Shown in pieces: positions 1 through 9,100 of a stretch of DNA of 11,934 nucleotides (position 1 is the stretch's first letter; each line of letters starts with the position of its first letter). Under the pieces are notes generated by a model. That model ran no database searches. It saw only the letters and a list, made by a program, of their open reading frames with translations, and was not told the origin of the DNA. The translations under genes were made by a program, and so were the position numbers. Source of the DNA: Clostridiaceae bacterium (GTDB lineage Bacteria > Bacillota > Clostridia > Saccharofermentanales > UBA5734); the NCBI GenBank assembly GCA_012511525.1, contig JAAZFW010000341.1, forward strand, positions 1-11,934, given 5' to 3'.

Positions 1-130
1 CCTGAGTCATCTGCTTGGGGTTCTTGTAATCAGCCGGATCGAGCGGTTTGCCGAATGTCAGGATCACCTCGCGTCGGCGGCCCTGCGTGGCGTCGAACGG
101 CTGGGGCGCTTTCGTGTGCCGGTTGAACAC
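1..130 (-). pseudogene. In-frame continuation of the PlsC gene beyond the amber codon, cut by the window edge
   Basis: The same reading frame stays open for all 43 codons between the TAG at 133-131 and the window edge. It encodes a plausible PlsC C-terminal part: VFNRHTKAPQPF, then a basic patch, then EVILTFGKPL and DPADYKNPKQ. The 'V-x-FGKPL' strand is the usual last conserved element of PlsC proteins ('v.iGkPl'). Third-position GC is high (35 of 43 codons by my count), like the surrounding genes. The TAG is one substitution away from AAG (Lys) or CAG (Gln). So this is either a nonsense mutation in a recently intact gene, a sequence error, or read-through. No frameshift is needed to join the two parts. 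The true stop lies outside the window. Confidence 0.75.
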
Positions 131-703
131 CTAGTAAACGCCGTCGATAAAGACCGGCAGCACCGGCACATGGCTTTTGAGGCCAATGTAGGCTGCCCCA
201 TCTTTGAATTCACCCAGCTGCCCATCGATGGAGCGTGTACCCTCGGGATGCACCAGCAGGATGTTGCCTTCTTCCACCTTTTTTCGGGCGATAATCAATC
301 CGCGGACCGGATTGCCGAAGCGATCGATCGGGATCGCCCGTCCAACGCGGACGATCAGCTTGCCCAAAAGGCCGTGCCGGTCCTCGAGATCCTTGGCGGC
401 GATGCAGCTCATCAGGCGAAAATGGTTCCGGGGCAGGAATGAGCCGATCCACATCCCGTCCACATAGGTTTCATGGTTGGCCGCAATCACGTACGGCGTC
501 TGTTTCGGAATGTTCTTCAGGCCTTCCGCGTGCAGGTAAATGCCCAGGTGCGTGTAGGCCATGCCAAAAAGGTAGGCCATATTGCCAACCAAACCGCGCC
601 GCAGCGGGTACCGGGCATAATGATGATCGATTGCGGTTCGTTTATGTCTGCCGGGCCGGCAGGCCCGTGCGTCTTCCTGGTGCTGTCGGGATATCTGGTT
701 CAA
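131..703 (-). CDS. plsC: PlsC-family 1-acyl-glycerol-3-phosphate acyltransferase, ended early by an in-frame amber codon
   Basis: Lysophospholipid acyltransferase family: transfers an acyl chain to lysophosphatidic acid (or a related acceptor) at the membrane. Numbering from a TTG start at 703, the four family blocks appear in order: NHETYVD (catalytic HX4D, about residues 76-82), IPIDR (about 124-128), HPEGTRS (about 152-158) and the VPVLPVFIDG block (about 179-188). No clear transmembrane segment is visible before the first block. The TTG was chosen because AGGAGG lies 10 nt upstream. The ATG in the same AGGAGG neighbourhood (709-707) reads only three codons before TGA. The open frame continues further upstream to 820, but this runs through the intergenic region. 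The first 40 residues are poorly conserved in type, so the exact start is uncertain. The frame stops at TAG (133-131) inside the last conserved block, and the protein sequence continues sensibly behind it (see 1-130). Divergent from the acyl-CoA synthetase gene. Family is clear; whether the gene is functional is not. Confidence 0.8.
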   Translation of the reverse strand: MNQISRQHQEDARACRPGRHKRTAIDHHYARYPLRRGLVGNMAYLFGMAYTHLGIYLHAEGLKNIPKQTPYVIAANHETYVDGMWIGSFLPRNHFRLMSCIAAKDLEDRHGLLGKLIVRVGRAIPIDRFGNPVRGLIIARKKVEEGNILLVHPEGTRSIDGQLGEFKDGAAYIGLKSHVPVLPVFIDGVY

Positions 704-713
704 CCGGACATGA

Positions 714-719
714 CCTCCT
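714..719 (-). promoter_or_regulatory. Ribosome binding site of the PlsC gene
   Basis: On the minus strand this reads AGGAGG, a perfect anti-16S match, 10 nt before an in-frame TTG (703-701). An out-of-frame ATG sits only 2 nt after the site and is followed by a stop after three codons, so it is unlikely to be the real start. This site is the main reason for placing the start at 703 rather than at the ATG at 580 inside the frame, which has no such sequence in front of it. Confidence 0.6.
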
Positions 720-728
720 GGATCCTGC

Positions 729-746
729 GGTCCCCGTAGGGGAACC
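729..746 (-). other. Small hairpin in the leader of the PlsC gene
   Basis: GGTCCCC, a three-base loop, and GGGGAACC can pair as a short GC-rich stem with one bulged base. On the minus strand the stem ends 9 nt before the AGGAGG of the PlsC gene. There is no run of T after it on either strand, so it is not an intrinsic terminator. It could affect translation start or be incidental. Function unknown. Confidence 0.25.
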
Positions 747-758
747 AAAGCGCTTATG

Positions 759-787
759 TTGAAGAATAACACATATTTTGCTAAAAT
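759..787 (+). promoter_or_regulatory. Sigma-A type promoter for the acyl-CoA synthetase-addB-addA operon
   Basis: TTGAAG (759-764) and TAAAAT (782-787) are separated by exactly 17 nt inside an AT-rich island that stands out from the GC-rich surroundings. Each hexamer matches the housekeeping consensus at most positions. Transcription would start near 794, giving a leader of about 70 nt before the ATG at 866. On the opposite strand the same island offers only a weak extended -10 (TG-T-TATTCT) for the divergent PlsC gene with no good -35, so I do not call that one. Confidence 0.6.
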
Positions 788-865
788 ACGATAGACTGGC
801 GGGCAAAGGTGTGCCTGCATCTGGTTTTACGCAATGCTTTTTGTCTTTCCGACGGGGGTAACAGC

Positions 866-2707
866 ATGCAGACAGCAACGGGGCAGCGACATCACGCCGC
901 ACGTTCCTTTTCCACTTTGATCGAAATGCTTCGCCAAAGCGCAGACCTGTATGGCGATTATCCCGCTTTCCTGTTTCGCAATCATCCGGGCGACAAGGAG
1001 CAGACCCGGAGTTACCGGGCGTTTTTGTCGGATGTCGATGCGGTCGGCACGGCGCTTTTGGCCTTGCCGCTGCAGCAGCGGCGCATGGCCATTTTGGGCG
1101 ACAACGGCTACGGCTGGGCGCTGGCTTTTCATGCCGTGATCAATGGTGCCGGCGTGGTCGTGCCGCTCGACAAGCAGCTGCCCGACCTGGAGGTCGTGCG
1201 TCTGGTCGAGCGGGGCCGGGTCGATGTCCTCTTTTTTGGCCGGCAGCAGCGATCTGTCGCCCGGACGGTGCTCGAGCGCTGTCCCCAGGTCCAATATGCG
1301 ATCTGCCTGCATGAGGCAGACGGTTCGGCGCCCGGCCATCTGCCTGACGCTGATACAGGTGCTGCCGCCTCGTCGCCTCGTGCCGCGTTGACCCTGAACG
1401 ACCTGATCCGGCAGGGGAGGCAGCGCCTTGCCGAGGGGGATCGCGCCTATACCGGGGCCGAGCTCGACACGCATGCCCTGGCCTCGCTGCTTTACACCTC
1501 CGGGACGACAGCCCAACCCAAGGGTGTCATGCTGAGTCACGAGAACCTGTGCAGCAACATCCAGAGCATCAGCGGCATCTTGCCGATCAGGCCAGGAGAG
1601 AAACTGCTCTCGATTCTGCCGATGCACCACACTTTCGAGAACACCGCGGGACTCAATTACCTGCTTTATTGCGGCGGCTGCATTTGCTTCAACGACGGAC
1701 TGCGCTATTTTATGAAGAACATGCAGGAATGGCAGATCGAGGTCATGATCGCCGTGCCGTTGCTGTTTGAAAATGTCTACCGCAAGATGCGGGAGAACCT
1801 GGCCGCGTCGGGCAAGGATTTGCTGGTCAGGGTTTTGCGTCCGCCCGCGCGTGTCCTGTGCTACGGCGGCATCGATTTGCGCCGCCGCCTGTTCGGGCGT
1901 ATCCTGGCCGCCATGGGCGGTCATCTGCGCCTGGTCGTGGTCGGCGCCGCGTCCATCGACCCGGAAATCACCCGAACCTTCAATGATTTCGGCATCGATT
2001 TTTTCCTGGGCTACGGCCTGACGGAGGCATCTCCGGGCATCTCCTGCTGCCACCAGAACAACCATGTAATCGGCAGTGTGGGGCCGCCACTACCGGAGAT
2101 CGAGGTCGCGATCGACACCGACAGCGACCAGCCAGGCGCGGTTGGCGAGATACTGACCCGCAGCCGCAGCGTGATGCTCGGGTACGAAGACAACCCCGAA
2201 GAGACAGCCGCTATCCTGACACCGGACGGCTGGCTGCGGACCGGTGATATGGGCTACCTGGACAAAACCGGTTCGCTGCACATCACTGGGCGGATCAAAT
2301 CCATGATCGTCCTGACCAACGGCAAGAAGGCCTTTCCGGAGGAAATCGAAGCCCTGCTCCTGCAAATCGGCGGCGTCGCCTCGGCGATGGTCTGGGGCGA
2401 TGAGCCAGCCCCGGATACGGTCGATATCTGCGCCTTACTGCAGATCAACCGCGACTTGCTGCCTGAGGAACTGACCGGTCAGCCTGAGGATGCGATCGGC
2501 AGCTGGCTGAGCGAAAAGATCAAGGCTGTCAACCACGCGATGCCGGTCTACAAGAGCATCCGCTGGTTTTTGTATACGGACGGTGACATGGTTTTGACAA
2601 CCACGATGAAGATTCGCCGCCAGCCGCAGCTTGACCAGATCCGGCGATGGCTGAACGAGAACAACCTGACTATGCGCCAGGCCAGCGGCCGCCTGATGCT
2701 CTCCTGA
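866..2707 (+). CDS. Long-chain acyl-CoA synthetase (AMP-forming fatty acid ligase)
   Basis: Adenylate-forming enzyme of the ANL superfamily: activates a fatty acid with ATP to an acyl-AMP and passes it to CoA. The 613-residue length and the motif style fit the long-chain (FadD15-like) class. Visible motifs: the phosphate-binding loop YTSGTTAQPKGV (residues 210-221), GYGLTE (382-387), the ribose-binding Asp in RTGDMGY (D461), the hinge region ITGRIKS followed by the GKKAFPEEIE segment, and the C-terminal catalytic lysine in TTTMKIRR (K582). The TTxxK form at that lysine, rather than TGK, is common in long-chain synthetases. ATG 866 was chosen because GGGGGT lies 6 nt upstream; the frame is open from a GTG at 809, which is too close to the promoter to be attractive. 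No signal peptide or membrane segment. First gene of the operon with addB, 1 nt before it, and divergent from a PlsC gene, which suggests a role in fatty acid salvage into phospholipid. Acyl-ACP synthetase activity cannot be excluded. Confidence 0.9.
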   Translation: MQTATGQRHHAARSFSTLIEMLRQSADLYGDYPAFLFRNHPGDKEQTRSYRAFLSDVDAVGTALLALPLQQRRMAILGDNGYGWALAFHAVINGAGVVVPLDKQLPDLEVVRLVERGRVDVLFFGRQQRSVARTVLERCPQVQYAICLHEADGSAPGHLPDADTGAAASSPRAALTLNDLIRQGRQRLAEGDRAYTGAELDTHALASLLYTSGTTAQPKGVMLSHENLCSNIQSISGILPIRPGEKLLSILPMHHTFENTAGLNYLLYCGGCICFNDGLRYFMKNMQEWQIEVMIAVPLLFENVYRKMRENLAASGKDLLVRVLRPPARVLCYGGIDLRRRLFGRILAAMGGHLRLVVVGAASIDPEITRTFNDFGIDFFLGYGLTEASPGISCCHQNNHVIGSVGPPLPEIEVAIDTDSDQPGAVGEILTRSRSVMLGYEDNPEETAAILTPDGWLRTGDMGYLDKTGSLHITGRIKSMIVLTNGKKAFPEEIEALLLQIGGVASAMVWGDEPAPDTVDICALLQINRDLLPEELTGQPEDAIGSWLSEKIKAVNHAMPVYKSIRWFLYTDGDMVLTTTMKIRRQPQLDQIRRWLNENNLTMRQASGRLMLS

Positions 2708-2708
2708 C

Positions 2709-5700
2709 ATGCTTCGCCTGATCTACAGCACCCAGCGCCATGTTTTGCGCCGCACCTGTCTGGAGCTGGCGATCCAGCAGACTGAGCAGGAACCGGACAG
2801 CCGCGTTTTGCTGGTCGTTCCCGAACAGACCAAGATGGATATGGAACAGGACTACCTGACGATGTCCCGCGCGCCCGGACTGATGCAAGCCGAGGTGCTG
2901 AGCTTCCGCCGGCTCGCCTGGCGGCTCCTGGGCGAAGTTGGCCGTCAGCCGCTGTTTCCGGTCGACCCGGTCGGCCGGGCCATGCTGATCCACCGCGTTT
3001 TGCACCAGAACAAAGACCTGTTGCACAGCTTTGGCTACCTGGCCGACAAGCCGGGGTTTATTCGCCAGGTGACCGCGGTGCTCGGCGACCTCAAGCGTTA
3101 TCGCATCGGGGCTAAACAGCTGCAGGCAGCGGCCGAAAAAGCTGAGGAGAAGGCTTTGAAGGACAAAAGCCTTGACCTGGCCATCGTCCTTGGCGGCTAT
3201 GACGCGGCGCTGGCCGAGGCGGGACTGACCGACGCCGAAGACGATCTGACCCGGTTGGCCGAGCTGCTGCAGACGCTGTCTGATCTGCCGGGATCCGACT
3301 GGCCCTGGCCCTGGTCGCGCCTGGGCTGGCTCAAGCGGACGCATGTCCTGGTCAGCGGTTTCGGGGAAGTGCGCGATTTCACGCCTCAAGAGTCGCTGGT
3401 CCTCAGGGGCCTGGCCGACCTTTGCGCGCACATGACGCTGACCGCTGCGGCCGATGCGGCCCCCGGTGATTCACAGGTGCTCGACCAGGGCTTGGAAGCC
3501 TTTATGGCCGGCCGCAGAACCATCTGGCATCTGCAGGCGGTGCTGCCCGGATTAGAGATCAGGCGGGTTGACGCGGAAACGACCGGCCTGCAAACCCGAA
3601 TTGCGCGCCTGCTTCGTCATGGCAACCTTGATCGGGAACCCGGCACACAGGATGGCTGTCAGCTGCGCTTGATCCGGGCCGCATCGACCGATGACGAGCT
3701 CAGCTACCTGGCCGGGATGATTCGCCAGCTGGTGCAGCTGGAGGGCTACCGCTACCGCGACATCAGCGTGGCCCTGTGCAGCTTGCCGTCTTACCTGCCG
3801 CGTCTGCGCGCCATATTCCGCGAGTATGGCCTGCCGCTCTTCTTGGATATGGAACGTCCGCTCAATGGTTCGCCCCTGATGCGCCACGTGCTGGGGCTTT
3901 TGGATATCGGCCTGACAAACTGGTCCCGCCAGGCCCTGATGGGCTACTTGCGCGCCGGACTAAGCGGCCTGACCGCCGCGGATATCGACCGGCTGGAAAA
4001 CGCCTGGCTGGCCCGCGGCCTTTTCCGCCGGGACCGGATCTTTCGCGATGCGCTTTACCGGTTGCCGGGGCTGGCCACCGAAACAGAAACTGAGGCGCCG
4101 GACGCAGATCCCGACGAAGCCGGGCCCGAACGCGAGACACCGGATTGCAGCCTGCTGACCTTGCGAGACCAGGCGCTGCTCCCGGTCCGGGACGCGCTGC
4201 GACGGTTATCCGCCCGATCGGACGTGCAGGGTAAGGGCGCTGCGCTGCGCCAGATCCTTGCCGACAGCGGGATGCTCGAGCGGGTCGAAGACCTGACCGG
4301 CCGCTGGGCCGGCCAGCAGGAGATGGACGCTGCCGTCATGCTGGCCCAGTCATGGAACGCGCTTCAACGCGTTCTGGACCAGCTTGTCCAGCTGACGCCC
4401 GACTTGCCGGTTTCCCTGAAGCAATTTCGCGACAGCTTGTCAGCCGGTCTGGACACCGCGGCTGCCGGCGTCATTCCATCGGCGATCGACCAGGTCGGCA
4501 TCGGCGACCTGCAGCGCTCGATGCTGCGCCGTGCCAAGGTACTGTTTGTCATTGGGGCCAGCGCGCAAAACCTGCCTCCGGCTTTGCCGCCGGAAGGGCT
4601 GCTCAAGGATCCGGACCGGCAGCGGATTACCCAGCTGATCGGGCAGTACCTGCCCAGCAGCGCACGCGACAAAGTTTTTGCCGATTCCTTTGTGATCGAT
4701 GCGCTGCTGACCCAGCCTGCCGAGCGCTTGTTCCTGTCAACGGCATCGCCGCCGGCCAACCTGTTCAACCAGCTGGCCGCCCAGTATCCAGGATGCCTCA
4801 TGCAGCTGCCCGAGTGCTGCGACCGGTCGGATCCGCGCCTGAACGCGCCGGCACCGGCGCTGCGCTGGCTGCTGGGCAACCCGTCCGGCCTGGCCCCGCT
4901 CAGAAGCGAATTGGCCGGTCTGTTTGCAGATAGCGGTTTGCAGTTGCCGGAAGCAGGGGAACGTAGCCTGTCCGTCCGTCCAGACCTGATGCGTTCGCTC
5001 TACGAGGCGCCGGTCGTCCTTAGTGTGTCGCAGCTTGAAAAATACGCCAGCTGCCCGTTCAGTCATCTGGCCGAGCGGCTGCTGTCCCTGCAGATGCGCC
5101 CGGAATGGCGTCCTGAAGTTACAGAGACCGGCGTGCTGCTGCACGGCGTCCTCGAACGGGCCATGCAGGCGGTCCGACAGGATCTGCTGGCTTTGCCGGA
5201 ACCCGAGCGTGAGCGGCTGGCCCAGGCCTTATGGGATCGCTGGCTCCAGGCGGACTTGTCCGCCCTGATCGACGCCTGGATGCGGGAAACCGCAGAACAA
5301 GAAGGGCTGGAACGGCTTTTCGACGCCGGGCTCAACGCCTCCGCCGGACGGCGGATCCGCCGCACGGCCCAGTCCTCGCTGCAAGTCATTTTGGCGCAAT
5401 ACCGTCAGGAAAAGTACCAGCCGGCCCGGTTCGAGTGGGTTTTCGACCCGCAGCGCCAGGGGCAGCTGCGCCTGCCGATGCCGCCCGGTCAGCCGGTCTG
5501 GCTGCGCGGCAAAATTGACCGGATCGACCACGACGGCAGCGACGGAGAAACCACGTTTCGCGTGATCGACTACAAAAGCGGGCAGCGGACAGCCGACTAC
5601 CTCGCCCTTTACCACGGTCTGGCGCTGCAGCTGCCGATCTACCTGGCGGCTTATGCCGGGGCTCACCCGAACTTGAAACCCGCGGATGCAGCCTGGTTCA

Positions 5701-6122
5701 CGGTCAACCGCCCCTATTACGCAGCCAAAACAGGCGAGCAGATAACAAACGATGCGCTGGCCGGCAAGCTGGTGAACATGCAAAAACCAAGCAGCCTGAA
5801 CCTGGAGCCCGACGACTTGGTCCGTTTGTGCCGCCACGCCAGATGGCAGGCGGCCAGGCTGGCCGGCGAACTGCTGAGCGGGCGCTTTCCGGTTCGTCCG
5901 TGCCTGCTCCCGGGTCAGAAAGCCCCGTGCAGCTGGTGCGATTACCGCGCCATGTGCCGCTTTGACGGCAATCCGTCCGCCTGGTACCGGCCGGCAAAAT
6001 TGCCCGCACAGGAGGCTGAAGGGACGCGCGGCGGCCAGAAAGCGTCATTCCTCGAACAGCTTCGCAAGGCTTTTCCCGATCCGTCCGTACCTGACGCGCC
6101 GCAGGAGGAGCTGTTGCCATGA
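2709..6122 (+). CDS. addB: ATP-dependent helicase/nuclease subunit AddB
   Basis: Second subunit of the AddAB helicase-nuclease, which resects double-strand breaks up to Chi for RecA loading. At 1137 residues it is close to the B. subtilis protein (about 1166). The N-terminal Rossmann-like part is recognisable by VLLVVPEQ (33-40) and SFRRLAW (65-71). However, the Walker A that normally starts AddB (GRxGSGKT) is replaced by STQRHVLR (7-14). The C-terminal RecB-like nuclease is complete: H812 in LLHGVLE, D937 in GKIDRID, D954-Y-K956 in VIDYKSG. The iron-sulfur cysteines that close this domain are all present: C782 in YASCPF, then C1074, C1077 and C1083 (C-X2-C-X5-C). An acidic low-complexity stretch lies near residues 456-477. 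Start: ATG 1 nt after the synthetase stop, no purine-rich ribosome site in front, so translation probably depends on coupling. The gene ends in an ATGA overlap with addA. Identification is secure. Confidence 0.95.
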   Translation: MLRLIYSTQRHVLRRTCLELAIQQTEQEPDSRVLLVVPEQTKMDMEQDYLTMSRAPGLMQAEVLSFRRLAWRLLGEVGRQPLFPVDPVGRAMLIHRVLHQNKDLLHSFGYLADKPGFIRQVTAVLGDLKRYRIGAKQLQAAAEKAEEKALKDKSLDLAIVLGGYDAALAEAGLTDAEDDLTRLAELLQTLSDLPGSDWPWPWSRLGWLKRTHVLVSGFGEVRDFTPQESLVLRGLADLCAHMTLTAAADAAPGDSQVLDQGLEAFMAGRRTIWHLQAVLPGLEIRRVDAETTGLQTRIARLLRHGNLDREPGTQDGCQLRLIRAASTDDELSYLAGMIRQLVQLEGYRYRDISVALCSLPSYLPRLRAIFREYGLPLFLDMERPLNGSPLMRHVLGLLDIGLTNWSRQALMGYLRAGLSGLTAADIDRLENAWLARGLFRRDRIFRDALYRLPGLATETETEAPDADPDEAGPERETPDCSLLTLRDQALLPVRDALRRLSARSDVQGKGAALRQILADSGMLERVEDLTGRWAGQQEMDAAVMLAQSWNALQRVLDQLVQLTPDLPVSLKQFRDSLSAGLDTAAAGVIPSAIDQVGIGDLQRSMLRRAKVLFVIGASAQNLPPALPPEGLLKDPDRQRITQLIGQYLPSSARDKVFADSFVIDALLTQPAERLFLSTASPPANLFNQLAAQYPGCLMQLPECCDRSDPRLNAPAPALRWLLGNPSGLAPLRSELAGLFADSGLQLPEAGERSLSVRPDLMRSLYEAPVVLSVSQLEKYASCPFSHLAERLLSLQMRPEWRPEVTETGVLLHGVLERAMQAVRQDLLALPEPERERLAQALWDRWLQADLSALIDAWMRETAEQEGLERLFDAGLNASAGRRIRRTAQSSLQVILAQYRQEKYQPARFEWVFDPQRQGQLRLPMPPGQPVWLRGKIDRIDHDGSDGETTFRVIDYKSGQRTADYLALYHGLALQLPIYLAAYAGAHPNLKPADAAWFTVNRPYYAAKTGEQITNDALAGKLVNMQKPSSLNLEPDDLVRLCRHARWQAARLAGELLSGRFPVRPCLLPGQKAPCSWCDYRAMCRFDGNPSAWYRPAKLPAQEAEGTRGGQKASFLEQLRKAFPDPSVPDAPQEELLP
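6103..6108 (+). promoter_or_regulatory. Ribosome binding site of addA inside the end of addB
   Basis: AGGAGG lies in the last codons of addB, 10 nt before the addA ATG at 6119, which itself overlaps the addB TGA. A strong site at an overlapping junction points to coupled translation of the two subunits in similar amounts. By contrast, addB has no such site in front of it. Confidence 0.7.
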
Positions 6123-9100
6123 GCCCCCAGCCGACAGCCGAACAACAACACGTGATCGACGCGCCCTGCCGGAACATCCTGGTCTCGGCCGCTGCCGGTT
6201 CCGGCAAGACGACGGTCATGACCGACCGTATCGTCGCGCGCATCCAGGACGGGTCTTTGGAAGTTCCTCATGTCCTGGTCGTGACTTTTACCGAAGCAGC
6301 CGCGCTCAACATGCGCCAGAAAATTGAGGACAAGCTGCGTGCCGCAAGGGCCGCGAGCGAGGATCCCGAGCAACGCCGCCGCCTGGGCCGCCAGCTGGCC
6401 TTGCTGCCGTCTGCCGCCATTTCGACCATTCATGCCTTTTGTCTGCAGATCATCCGCGATTTTTATCCTTTTGCCAGGGATAGCCAGGAGCAGCCCCTGA
6501 TCGAGCCGGGGTTTTCCGTCGAGGACCGTTCGGCGGCCGATATCCTGCTAAGGGAGGAACTGGACGCCTGCCTGCAGGAATGGTATGAAGCCATCGATGA
6601 AAACCGACCGCCGGAGGGCGTAGCCGCTGATGCGGACGACCCTTTAACGCGCCAGAACCTGTTCAGCGCCTTTTACCATCTGACCGACGGGTACGGTGCC
6701 AGCCGCAGCGACCGTCCGGTCCGCGATTTGATCTATGGTCTGTACCATTTCCTGCGCAGCCTGCCCGACTACGACGCTTTTGTCCAAGATCGCCTCGAGG
6801 ACCTGCGCCGCGCAGCCGCTGACTTTGCGTCCAGCCCGCACGCGCGCGCCATCCTGGCCCAGCTCAAACTGCGCCTGGACCGGGCGATGTCGGTCATGCC
6901 TGAACTGGAGGAGCTTCTTAGCCGCCCCGTCCGCCTGATGGCCGACCGCCATCGCAGCGATGAGACCCAGCAATCCTTGATCGGCGCGCTTCAGACCTTG
7001 AAAGCCCTGTATGAAAAGCTCTTGGCCGGCGACAGCAGCTGGGACGCGGTCTGCCTCTGCGGCCAGAGCCTAACGCAGCTTAAGATACCGGGCAATTACA
7101 AGAGCGACACACCGGAGAAAATCCTGGTTGTCGACCTGCTGTGCCGCTATGTCGCCGAGGCGGTCTGTTTCCTGTCAGGGAACCTGGGTACCAAAAAGTA
7201 CCGCCAGCATTTCATCTTCCAGACCACCTGGCAGCTGAACAAGACGGCGGGGGAGATTGAAGCGGAGATCGGCGCCATGCTGCCGGCCATCGAGGTTTTG
7301 TTTCGGTTGGTCGGCGGACTGGACGCGCGCTATACCGCCCGCAAACGCGAGTCGAACGTCATCGATTTCAGCGATTTCGAGCATATGGCGCTGGCCATCC
7401 TGCGCCATGACGAGCCCCGCACCCACTACCGGGCGCGCTTTTGGGAGATTTACATCGACGAGTACCAGGACACCAGCAGCATCCAGGAGGCAATCCTTGA
7501 CGCCGTCCGATCAAACAACTGCCTGATGGTCGGCGACATCAAGCAAAGCATCTATCGCTTCCGTCACGCCCGGCCGCAGATTTTCCGGGACAAGGCGTCC
7601 GGTTACGCCCGGGGCAGCAACGGCGTCCTTTTGGAGCTGAACCGCAATTTCCGTTCCGTCAGCGGCATCCTGGAAGCGGTCAACGCGCTGTTTACCCCCC
7701 TGATGTCACAAGATGCCGGTGAGATCGACTACGACGCACATCACGCGCTGGTCTCTTTCCGGCCCGGCGATCCGGCGGTGCCACATCCGGTTCAGCTGTT
7801 GCTGCTCGACCGCAGCCCGGGGCCGGAGACCGTGTCCGACGAAGAGGAAGGACCGGACACCGGTGAGATACAAAGCGAAGACCTGAACGCATACGGTCAG
7901 GAAGCCCTGATGGTTCTCGGCCAGATGCGCAATCTGCATGAGACCGGCGTTCCCTGGCGCGATATGGCCGTTCTGGCCAGGACGCGGGCCATCCTGGCCG
8001 CGTATCGCGAGCAGTTGGACCTGGCCGGGATCCCTGTTCTGGCCGACACGGGTTCGATGGCGATGGACGCCCCGGTCATCCGCCAGATCGAAGCGGTTCT
8101 GCAGCTTTTGGATAACGCGCGCCAGGACATCCCGCTGGCGGCTGTCATGCATGGCGGGCTAGGGCCCCAACCTTTCAGTCTGGACGAGCTGGCCCAAATC
8201 CGCCTGTTCGGACGCGAGCATGCGATCAGCTATTTCCATGAAGCCGTGCAGGGTTACCGGGAAACGGGGTCCGACCCGTCCCTGCGTGCCAAACTGGACC
8301 GGTTCGCCGCCTGGCTTGAACAGCTGCGCCAGCAGTCGCTCTACTTGAATGTCGGGGAACTGGTCGGCCTGGTTCTGACACGAACCGGATGGATCGACCG
8401 CGTGGCCGCCGAACCGAACGGCTTGTACAAGGTGCGCCTGCTGCGGCGATTCCAAGCTTGGGCCGAGGACTATGAGAGCGGCCGTCTCAAAGGGCTGTTT
8501 CGATTTGTCCGCTATTTGGAGAAAATGCGCAGCCAGGACTGGCCGGAACCGCCGGTTGACCTGGAAACCGGTGACGAGGACGCCGTCCGACTGCTGACCA
8601 TTCACGGCGCGAAGGGGCTGGAATTCCCCGTCGTATATCTGGTCGGAACAAGCGGCCGTATCGCGGACCGCGACAGTCAGGAGCACCTGGTGCTCAGCGA
8701 AAGCCTGGGCATCGGGTTCGACTACGCCGATCCCGAACGGCGCATCCGGTATCCGACACCGCTAAAAACGGCCATGCTGGACGAAATGCGCTCTGCCGGC
8801 TTGTCTGAAGAGCTGCGATTGCTCTATGTCGCCATGACGCGGGCCATGGACCGGCTGGTGATCGCCGGCACCCTCGCGCGAAAACCCGACCGCGGCGACA
8901 CGCGTTTGGCAGGTTTGCTGGAGCAGGCGGGCCGGCATGTTGAACCGCGCCTACCGGGCTACCTGGTCTTGTCGGCCCGCAGTTACCTCGAGTGGCTGAT
9001 CCTGGCCCTGACCCGAAATCCCAACCTCGATCTTGCTTTTTTAGCATCCGACGCGCCGTGCGGCGAAACATCCGACGCGCTCTGGAAGATCCGGCTCTTC

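Noticed and set aside
131..133. TAG as a reassigned sense codon (for example Gln) or pyrrolysine across this genome
   Set aside because: No other gene in the window uses TAG internally, and tadA appears to terminate with it. A local mutation, error or read-through event fits better, though suppression is not excluded.
809..865. Upstream GTG start adding 19 residues to the acyl-CoA synthetase
   Set aside because: It would lie only about 15 nt from the predicted transcription start, has no good ribosome site, and the added residues do not resemble the family. The ATG at 866 has a G-rich site at the right distance.
827..2065. A 412-codon minus-strand frame antisense to the acyl-CoA synthetase gene
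   Set aside because: Its protein is compositionally odd (rich in Q, H, R, D), shows no recognisable motif, and lies fully over a gene with all catalytic motifs. Long antisense frames are expected in GC-rich coding DNA.
2670..3431. A 253-codon minus-strand frame antisense to the start of addB
   Set aside because: No family motif and the same Q/R/A-rich shadow composition. It also runs across the synthetase-addB junction, where both plus-strand genes are well supported.
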